A DNA stretch of 64,000 nt from a bacterium (Candidatus Blackallbacteria) CG13_big_fil_rev_8_21_14_2_50_49_14 (GTDB taxonomy: Bacteria; Cyanobacteriota; Sericytochromatia; UBA7694): assembly GCA_002783405.1 (NCBI GenBank), contig PFGG01000064.1, positions 188,200 to 252,199 on the forward strand. The letters are read 5' to 3'. A program made the translations under genes and the position numbers. The notes beneath the pieces were generated by a model. It did no database searches. It was not told the DNA's origin and saw nothing but the letters and a program-made list of their open reading frames with translations. How positions within the stretch are numbered: position 1 is the stretch's first letter; every line of letters begins with the position of its first letter. Shown here in pieces: positions 58,507-64,000 of this stretch.

Positions 58507-59325
58507 CTAATGTACGCCTCCCAATTGCGTGTAAAGTGAGGTGATGCCCAGCGTTAAAAGCGCAACCAAGCCAAAATAGCCAACTGCAAATTGCGTCCGT
58601 TTGGCCTGGCTGATTTCAAAATAGGCCCGATTTTCGCCTTTCCACCAGCCGTAAAACTCGCTGATTCCCAGCACCAGAATCAAAATCAGCAGGGGGCTGT
58701 GAAAGACGGTGAGGATTAAAAATAATAAAAAGACCAGCCCAGCTCCCCAAAGCCAAGGTGAAAGTGCGCCTGTGATCCGACCGCCGTCCAGGGGACGAAC
58801 GGGGAGCAGATTGAAGAGATTGAGAAAAAATCCGATATAGGCCAAAGAAAGGAAGAGACGCTCCTGGCTGAGAGCATAGAAAACCAGGCAAAGAGCAGCC
58901 GCCAGGCTGCCCAAAATCGGACCGGCAATCGCGACCCAGGCTTCGATTTCGACATTCTCCGGGGTTTCTTTCATGCTGATAAAGGCCCCCACAAAGGGGA
59001 TAAAAACGGGGGTGGAAACATCAAGGCCGAGATAGCGCGCCATGCCATAGTGGCCCAGTTCATGCAGCAGAAGCAGAATGACAAAGCCGACCCCAAAAGC
59101 AGGGCCAAAGCGCAAGCTTTCAAACCAGATCATGACCCCCATCGAAAGCAGGGTTTTAAATTTGAAGAGCGCAAGCAGAAATTGGGCTTTGGTTAAGATC
59201 AGCAAGAGCAGAGCCTTGCTCTTGAACAGAAAGATTCCCAAAATGCCAAGGGCTCCCCAGAGCGGTCCTCTGTTTGCCGATGCGGGTGGCTCTGGACTTG
59301 GACTGGGAGCATCTGATTCTGACAT
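58507..59325 (-). CDS. Site-2 protease family (M50) membrane metalloprotease
   Basis: A 272-residue polytopic protein with about six hydrophobic segments. Zinc site HELGHYG (88-94), with H88, E89 and H92, and the third ligand in LLPVRPLDGGRITGAL (about 174-189; usually NxxPxxxxDGG, here LLPVRPLDGG). This short M50B form usually cleaves membrane-bound regulators or leader peptides; none is identified nearby. The N-terminal 22 residues are Pro/Ser-rich (SPSPEPPASANRG). ATG with AAGGATTT upstream. Between this gene and the channel gene (58245-58506, 262 bases) I see only an imperfect hairpin (GAGCAAA/TTTGCTC at about 58432-58451). Confidence 0.88.
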   Translation of the reverse strand: MSESDAPSPSPEPPASANRGPLWGALGILGIFLFKSKALLLLILTKAQFLLALFKFKTLLSMGVMIWFESLRFGPAFGVGFVILLLLHELGHYGMARYLGLDVSTPVFIPFVGAFISMKETPENVEIEAWVAIAGPILGSLAAALCLVFYALSQERLFLSLAYIGFFLNLFNLLPVRPLDGGRITGALSPWLWGAGLVFLLFLILTVFHSPLLILILVLGISEFYGWWKGENRAYFEISQAKRTQFAVGYFGLVALLTLGITSLYTQLGGVH

Positions 59326-59483
59326 CTAAAATCCTTGCTTGAGCTTGATGCTATTTATCGTACTCCAAATCAGAGACTTTGCGAATCTCCAGAAGAAATG
59401 AAACCTGCTCTTTTCGCTTCGAAATTCAGATTTTAGTGCCTGAGAATTTGCTTACTGGCTTCAGCCGCTCAGAGTTTGAGAAA

Positions 59484-59492
59484 TGGTATACT
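59484..59492 (+). promoter_or_regulatory. Transketolase promoter (extended -10)
   Basis: TGGTATACT is a good extended -10 (TGnTATACT), 35 bases upstream of the ATG at 59528. AGGAG lies 9-10 bases before that ATG. Confidence 0.55.
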
Positions 59493-59527
59493 GCCTGCGT
59501 GAAAACGACTATCTAGGAGAAAACGTC

Positions 59528-61390
59528 ATGCCTCTCGAAGCCCAACTCAAAGCGCAATTCCAATCCTTATCCAATTTGATTCGTCGCGACAGTATCGACC
59601 TGACCACCCGTTCTGGTTCAGGTCACCCCACCACCTGTCTCAGTGCTGCAGATCTGATGACATGGCTGTTTTTCCGTGAAATTCGCCTGGATGCGAGCAA
59701 TCTCGATCACCCCCACGCAGATAAATATATTTTTTCCAAGGGCCATGCCGCTCCCTTGCTCTATTCCCTGATGTACCGCTTGGGCTATCTTGAAGCCGCA
59801 GAAATGGAAACCTTCCGCAAAATTGGTTCACGTTTGGAGGGCCACCCCACCCTGCGTTTGCCGGGTGTGGTCGCTGCTACAGGCTCTTTGGGGCAGGGCC
59901 TCTCAATTGGCGTGGGCATGGCTGAAGTGTATAAACGCGAAGGCCGTGATCAACGCGTCTACGTGCTGCTTGGCGATGGTGAAATCAACGAAGGCCAGGT
60001 TTGGGAAGCTGCCATGCTGGCCGGTTCACTCAAAGTAGATAATTTGGTAGCAATTGTCGATCGCAATAAAATTCAACAAAGCAATTTTTGCGACAGCATC
60101 GTCAATGCCGAACCCCTGCATGATAAATTTACAGCTTTCGGCTGGGAAGTGGCCCGTATCAATGGCCATGACCTTGATGCCGTTGCTGAAGTCTTTGCCC
60201 AGGCCCGTAGCAACAGGGGCAAACCCTTTGCGATCATTGCCGATACTGAAAAAGGTTTTCCCGTTTCTTTCCTCTCAGGCAAACTCAAACGTCATGGCGT
60301 GGCGCTCAAAGCCGATGAACGCGATTTGGCCTATGGCGAATTGCCTGTTGGAGATGATTTGGATATTGCGGCGTTTACCGTTTCAAAACAGAATTTTGCG
60401 CCCCTTGAAAAAACCGCTGTTAAAATTGACTATCTCATGAATGGCAGTGAATTTGATGCCAGTAAAGAACAGGCCGCCCGTGCCGCCTATGGCGATGCTC
60501 TCAAATTGATGGGCGGGCTTTCAGACAAGGTCTGGGTGGTAGATGGCGATGTCAGCAATTCCACCTACAGTGAGCGTTTTGCCCAGGCCTATCCCGATCG
60601 GCATATCGAGTGCGGCATTGCCGAGCAGAATATGATCAGCGTGGGCGTTGGCGTGGCTGCTACGGGCAAGGTTGCTTTGGCCAATTCGTTTGCCCGTTTC
60701 TTTGAGCGTGCCTTTGACCAGATTGAAATGGGAGCTTATTCTCAGGCCAATCTGAAAGTGGTGGGCTCGCATATCGGGGTTTCAATTGGGGAAGATGGAG
60801 CCTCTCAGATGGCCATGGCCGATTGTGGTTTTATGCGTGCCATTCCTGGTTCTGTTGTGCTTTGCCCTGCCGATTATGTCAGCACCTTTTATCTGACCCG
60901 TGAAATTCTGAACCACGATGGTTTCTGCTATATGCGTACCTTCCGTGGCAATCGTCCGGTGCTCTATCCGATCGATGAAAGCTTCCCGATTGGCGGTTGC
61001 AAAGTGCTGAAGGCCAGTGATGCTGACAAAGCTGTGGTGGTTGCTAGCGGTTATGTGGTGCATGAGGCGCTGAAAGCCGCCGAAGAACTGGCTGAAAAAG
61101 GCTTGAATCTGCGCGTGATCGACGCCTATTCTCTCAAGCCTTTTCCGGCTGAAGAAATTCGCCAGATCTGTGAAGAAGTGGGCGGCCCTGCCGTTTTTAC
61201 CCTCGAAGATCATTACGCCACAGGCGGCGTGGGCGATGCTGTGCTTGAAGCCTTGAATGGCAGTGGCATTCGGGTTGAAAAACTGGCGGTTACAGCTTTC
61301 CCTGAATCAGGAAAACCCGAAGACCTGCTCGCAAAATATGGTGTAGACGCTGCCGCTTTGGTGAAGCGTGTACAGGAAGTTTTGGGCTAA
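59528..61390 (+). CDS. tkt: Transketolase
   Basis: Transfers two-carbon ketol units in the pentose phosphate pathway; requires thiamine diphosphate. The ATG at 59528 is used because AGGAG precedes it, giving 620 residues. The frame from 59483 includes its promoter. Visible features: SGSGHPTTCLS near residue 28, FSKGHAAPLLYSLMYRLGY, the ThDP motif GDGEINEGQVWEA (about 151-163), the HGVAL region, and the catalytic-Glu block ECGIAEQNMISVGVG. SIGEDGASQMAMAD and C-terminal domain residues follow. Its length and order of motifs fit the shorter animal/archaeal-like transketolases rather than the 660-residue enterobacterial form. The sugar kinase gene follows after 3 bases. Confidence 0.95.
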   Translation: MPLEAQLKAQFQSLSNLIRRDSIDLTTRSGSGHPTTCLSAADLMTWLFFREIRLDASNLDHPHADKYIFSKGHAAPLLYSLMYRLGYLEAAEMETFRKIGSRLEGHPTLRLPGVVAATGSLGQGLSIGVGMAEVYKREGRDQRVYVLLGDGEINEGQVWEAAMLAGSLKVDNLVAIVDRNKIQQSNFCDSIVNAEPLHDKFTAFGWEVARINGHDLDAVAEVFAQARSNRGKPFAIIADTEKGFPVSFLSGKLKRHGVALKADERDLAYGELPVGDDLDIAAFTVSKQNFAPLEKTAVKIDYLMNGSEFDASKEQAARAAYGDALKLMGGLSDKVWVVDGDVSNSTYSERFAQAYPDRHIECGIAEQNMISVGVGVAATGKVALANSFARFFERAFDQIEMGAYSQANLKVVGSHIGVSIGEDGASQMAMADCGFMRAIPGSVVLCPADYVSTFYLTREILNHDGFCYMRTFRGNRPVLYPIDESFPIGGCKVLKASDADKAVVVASGYVVHEALKAAEELAEKGLNLRVIDAYSLKPFPAEEIRQICEEVGGPAVFTLEDHYATGGVGDAVLEALNGSGIRVEKLAVTAFPESGKPEDLLAKYGVDAAALVKRVQEVLG

Positions 61391-61393
61391 GCC

Positions 61394-62140
61394 ATGGCAG
61401 AAAAACAAGCCCCTAAAAAAACAACGAAACGTGCGACAGCTTCAAAAAATGTGCTCTCGATTGATATTGGGGGCAGTGGCCTGAAGTTGCGCGTTTTGGA
61501 TCCCCAAGGGCAGCCCCTGAGCGAGCGTTTGCGCACTGAGACACCGCAACCCGCAGATCCTGAAGCCGTATTGAACGCCTTGGCCTATCTGATTGATCAG
61601 GTCACGCAGCCCTATGGTTATGTTTCAGTTGGCTTTCCGGGTGTGGTTCGCCACGGCGTTATTTATACGGCAGTCAACTTGAACCCCGCCTGGGAAGGCT
61701 TCAATCTGGCTGAAGTGCTTGAAATTCGCCTGAAATGTCCAGTCAGGGTTGCCAACGATGCCGATATTCAGGGGTATGGTGCGATTCAGGGCAAGGGCCT
61801 TGAAATGGTCTTGACCTTGGGTACGGGCATGGGCGCTGCGTTGTTTACCAATGGCCATCTGGTTCCCAATCTGGAATTGGGCCATCACCCTTTTCGCAAA
61901 GGGCAGACCTATGAAGAGCAATTGGGTCGGGCCGCGCTCGATCTGGTGGGCAAAAAAACCTGGAACAAGCGCTTGCTCAAAGCGATTGACCTGCTTCAGC
62001 GCATTTTTAATTTCGACACCCTTTATATTGGCGGGGGCAATGCCAAACGGATTGACCCCGGTCAATTGCCGCCTGGTGTAGAGATTATCAGCAACGAAGC
62101 CGGTATATTGGGTGGCGCTGTGCTTTGGCGCGATCATTAG
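61394..62140 (+). CDS. ppgK: ROK-family kinase, polyphosphate-glucokinase-like
   Basis: A 248-residue ASKHA-fold sugar kinase. Phosphate-1 loop SIDIGGSGLKLRVLD (23-37), VSVGFPGVVRHGVIY (about 77-91), the catalytic Asp in RVANDADIQGYG (about 118-129), phosphate-2 loop LTLGTGMGAALF (about 139-150), and the phrase VPNLELGHHPFRKGQTYEEQ (about 156-175). The LELGHHPF stretch and the small size point to polyphosphate-dependent glucokinase rather than an ATP-only ROK kinase, although acceptor and donor are inferred. It begins 3 bases after tkt, so the two are co-transcribed and link glucose phosphorylation to the pentose phosphate route. Confidence 0.82.
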   Translation: MAEKQAPKKTTKRATASKNVLSIDIGGSGLKLRVLDPQGQPLSERLRTETPQPADPEAVLNALAYLIDQVTQPYGYVSVGFPGVVRHGVIYTAVNLNPAWEGFNLAEVLEIRLKCPVRVANDADIQGYGAIQGKGLEMVLTLGTGMGAALFTNGHLVPNLELGHHPFRKGQTYEEQLGRAALDLVGKKTWNKRLLKAIDLLQRIFNFDTLYIGGGNAKRIDPGQLPPGVEIISNEAGILGGAVLWRDH

Positions 62141-62189
62141 TGGGTCTGAAACAATTCATTTACAATTGAGCACAAAAGCTTTACAACAC

Positions 62190-62208
62190 GCGTAAATTCA
62201 CTTTACGC
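62190..62208. repeat. Inverted repeat upstream of porin gene
   Basis: GCGTAAA, loop TTCAC, TTTACGC is a perfect 7-base inverted repeat in the 123-base gap between the kinase and porin genes. There is no T-run, so it is more likely an operator or mRNA structure than a terminator. Confidence 0.45.
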
Positions 62209-62263
62209 CCGGTCTTTAAACTGAGATCATCATCGATGAACTTGACTCAGAAAGGACACGGGC

Positions 62264-63280
62264 ATGCGAAAACAGCTACAGAGGCTTGGGCCTCTGTTTT
62301 TCTTTTTTGTTTTAACCTTGCCACTTGCCGCCAAAGAAGACGAAACCTTTCGCATTCGGGGCCGAATTCAAACCGGCTGGGAATTGCTTGCCGATAACAA
62401 TACGGGCGCTTGGAGTGACGAACTTTATGTGCGCCGGGCCCGTCTGGATGGCCGCTGGAAACCCTTTGATTGGGTCAAACTCGTCTTGGAACTTGAGTTT
62501 GCCAAAAACGTAGCGTCTCGGGATGTCTATGCCGAGTTTAAACTCAATCCAGATCTTGAATTGACAGTTGGGCGCTTTAAAAAGCCCTTTTCCCGCCTGC
62601 GCATGATGTCTCCCTGGGATATGTTGATTCCTGAGCGGGGTCTGCTCGATCAACACGCCATCGACGATACCAAGTATGGGGGCTTTGGCGCACGTGACTA
62701 TGGGGTGATGCTGGCGGGTGATCTTTGGGGGCCAACTTTCTGGCAGGATCCGCTCAAATTCAGCTGGAATCTGGGGGCCTTTAACAGTCTGCCTGGAGAT
62801 ACGGGTTATCACCGTGATTTTGTGGCCCGTGGACAATTGCGTCTTTTCAAGGGGCTTTTGCTGGCCGTGGATGGTTCTGTCAAACTCTATGAAGAATCTG
62901 CACAGCTTAAAACGGCAAGCCTCTGGGGGGCCGACCTGAAATGGGAATGGGATCCCTTCAGGCTGCAGATTGAGGGGGCCCTTGGCGATAATGTCAACCA
63001 GGGCAGCAAGCTTTGGGGGGCGCACAGCATCGTTTCTTGGGAATTTCCATTGAGCGAAAATCTGAAGCTGATTCCCGCTTTGATGTTTGAAGTCTTTGAC
63101 CCCGATCTCTCTCGCAATCAAGATTTTGCCTGCCGGTTTGCAGGGGCTTTGAACCTCGATATCTATGAAAATATACGTGTGCTGCTTTCAGTCGATAAAA
63201 CCTGGCAGGAACTGGGGGCGGCAGAGAGTTCCTTGCCCGATCCCCTGCAGGTGCTGCTGCAGACCAATCTGAAGTTTTAG
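62264..63280 (+). CDS. Outer-membrane porin, OprO/OprP (phosphate-selective) like
   Basis: A 338-residue exported beta-barrel protein. Signal peptide MRKQLQRLGPLFFFFVLTLP with cleavage near LAAKE. The start of the mature part (FRIRGRIQTGWELLADN) and the pattern YVRRARLDGRWKPFDWVKLV followed by LELEFAKN (about 50-78) match the phosphate-selective porin O/P family. NPDLELTVGRFKKPFSRLRM is the conserved [VA]G[QR]FKxPF motif. Alternating strands continue to the terminal aromatic residue (LQTNLKF), which is typical for outer-membrane proteins. AAGGACACG upstream of the ATG. It is direct evidence for an outer membrane. Confidence 0.88.
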   Translation: MRKQLQRLGPLFFFFVLTLPLAAKEDETFRIRGRIQTGWELLADNNTGAWSDELYVRRARLDGRWKPFDWVKLVLELEFAKNVASRDVYAEFKLNPDLELTVGRFKKPFSRLRMMSPWDMLIPERGLLDQHAIDDTKYGGFGARDYGVMLAGDLWGPTFWQDPLKFSWNLGAFNSLPGDTGYHRDFVARGQLRLFKGLLLAVDGSVKLYEESAQLKTASLWGADLKWEWDPFRLQIEGALGDNVNQGSKLWGAHSIVSWEFPLSENLKLIPALMFEVFDPDLSRNQDFACRFAGALNLDIYENIRVLLSVDKTWQELGAAESSLPDPLQVLLQTNLKF

Positions 63281-63282
63281 CC

Positions 63283-64000
63283 ATGAACGCTTTCCGTTTG
63301 CCCGTCCTGCGTTGGAAAACGGGTGTTCTGCTGGTTTTGCCTTTGCTGCTCTTGGCGGGTGGAATCAGTTGGAGTGCCTGGCAGAGCTTATGCCAGTTTC
63401 AAGTCTGGATGGGGGTTTCAGAACCCATTTCCTCTGAACTCCTGCGCATACATCTTCGCGATCAGTTGCAAGGCCAATGGCGCCGCACCCGACCCGTGGG
63501 GAATCAGGCCTTGGATTTGCCCCTCTTGGAGCTGAACGTGGCTGACAATAATCTTGCGGTGCTGATCCAAGCTGGAAAGCATCCCTTTGTGGCTGTTCAG
63601 GGATTTTTCCAAGGGCAGCCGCTCAAGGGCGAATTGCGATTGCGGGGCTATAAACCCTGGCATGTGGCCGAAGCAAAGAAATCCCTGCGTGTGAAATTGA
63701 AAAAGGGTCAGTTTATCTGGGGCCAGCGGGAATTCAATCTGTTCAATCCTGATCGGCCAGTTTTATTTGAAAATACCCTTGTTTTGGAGCTGGCACGCAA
63801 ATATGGTCTTTTGGCGTTGGATTCACAGTTTTTGCGTTTGCATTTGAACGGAATGGATCTGGGGGTTTTTGAAATGGGGGCTCCTCTGGATGAAATGGTT
63901 TTGCGTCGGGCCCGCTTGATTCCAGGAGATATCTATACGCTTGAAAACCGGCTGCGCGGCTGGGAGAATGCTTTGCATTGGAAATATGCAAGTTGGCATA
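63283..64000 (+). CDS. CotH-like protein, N-terminal part (cut by window end)
   Basis: The open frame begins with ATG 63283, 2 bases after the porin stop, and runs off the window (239 residues visible). After a basic N-terminus there is one membrane span (TGVLLVLPLLLLAGGISWSA). Later blocks KKSLRVKLKKGQFIWGQREF then NLFNPDRPVLFENTLVLELA, then SQFLRLHLNGMDLGVFEMGA and GDIYTLEN follow the CotH kinase-like order (the fNL.n..ne..l.e.la pattern, then the vrlylNG...GvY segment). CotH proteins phosphorylate protein Ser or bind surface proteins. Kinase residues lie further on and are not visible. Coupled to the porin gene, so possibly a surface operon. Confidence 0.65.
   Translation, partial: MNAFRLPVLRWKTGVLLVLPLLLLAGGISWSAWQSLCQFQVWMGVSEPISSELLRIHLRDQLQGQWRRTRPVGNQALDLPLLELNVADNNLAVLIQAGKHPFVAVQGFFQGQPLKGELRLRGYKPWHVAEAKKSLRVKLKKGQFIWGQREFNLFNPDRPVLFENTLVLELARKYGLLALDSQFLRLHLNGMDLGVFEMGAPLDEMVLRRARLIPGDIYTLENRLRGWENALHWKYASWH

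Noticed and set aside
1-64000. tRNA, rRNA, IS elements, prophage genes
   Set aside because: I scanned the gaps by eye and found no cloverleaf, rRNA segment, transposase or phage structural gene.

Overview
The window comes from a bacterium with a Gram-negative type envelope. It has an outer-membrane porin-like protein, a TonB-like protein with one membrane span, a lipoprotein and many Sec signal peptides. By eye the host genes are near 50% GC, and the CRISPR-cas block is clearly more AT-rich. Isopentenyl diphosphate is made at least partly by a mevalonate-type route (class II HMG-CoA reductase, mevalonate kinase, type 2 IPP isomerase), which is uncommon in Gram-negative bacteria. I cannot assign a phylum. 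A deep-branching lineage (for example a Sericytochromatia/Blackallbacteria-like or myxobacteria-like group) is possible, but that is a guess.

Layout. 1-4834: kynureninase (partial, minus) is divergent from a tightly overlapping operon that encodes a tandem BMC-domain (microcompartment shell-like) protein, HMG-CoA reductase, mevalonate kinase and IPP isomerase. 4870-16768: a complete type I-F CRISPR-Cas system (cas1, cas2-3, csy1, csy2, csy3, csy4/cas6f), a leader with an IHF-like site, and an array of 62 repeats and 61 spacers that runs to within 14 bp of the convergent proA. 16782-22769 (minus): proA, a solitary N6-adenine DNA methyltransferase and a secreted GHL10-like glycosidase. 22953-26254: a small acidic protein, a patatin-like lipase and a DNA-binding protein with two winged helices joined by a histone-H1-like repeat tail. 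26276-28704 (minus): rplU-rpmA-rplS followed by a TonB-like gene that probably starts at AUU. 28940-40211: mixed housekeeping genes, including mntP, a four-EF-hand protein, a cystathionine-beta-synthase-type enzyme, def, an ACT-domain regulator, htpG, a pyroglutamyl-peptidase-like protein, an HD hydrolase and a Nudix hydrolase. 40352-44041: a 1229-residue protein with a duplicated 71-residue module. 44108-51443: peptidases, an aminotransferase and an amidohydrolase. 51660-57159: small or unknown genes, then a CsgG-like TPR protein coupled to a secreted ankyrin protein. 57153-64000: a GluR0-like ligand-gated channel, a site-2 protease, transketolase with a ROK/polyphosphate-glucokinase-like kinase, a porin and a CotH-like protein cut by the window edge.

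Three points stand out. The first is the shell-type protein translationally coupled to mevalonate enzymes, which raises the idea of a compartment-associated isoprenoid step. The second is the type I-F CRISPR island, whose repeat, as I remember it, matches the Yersinia/enterobacterial I-F repeat and which looks transferred. The third is frequent use of extended -10 promoters (TGnTATAAT-like) upstream of genes across the window.
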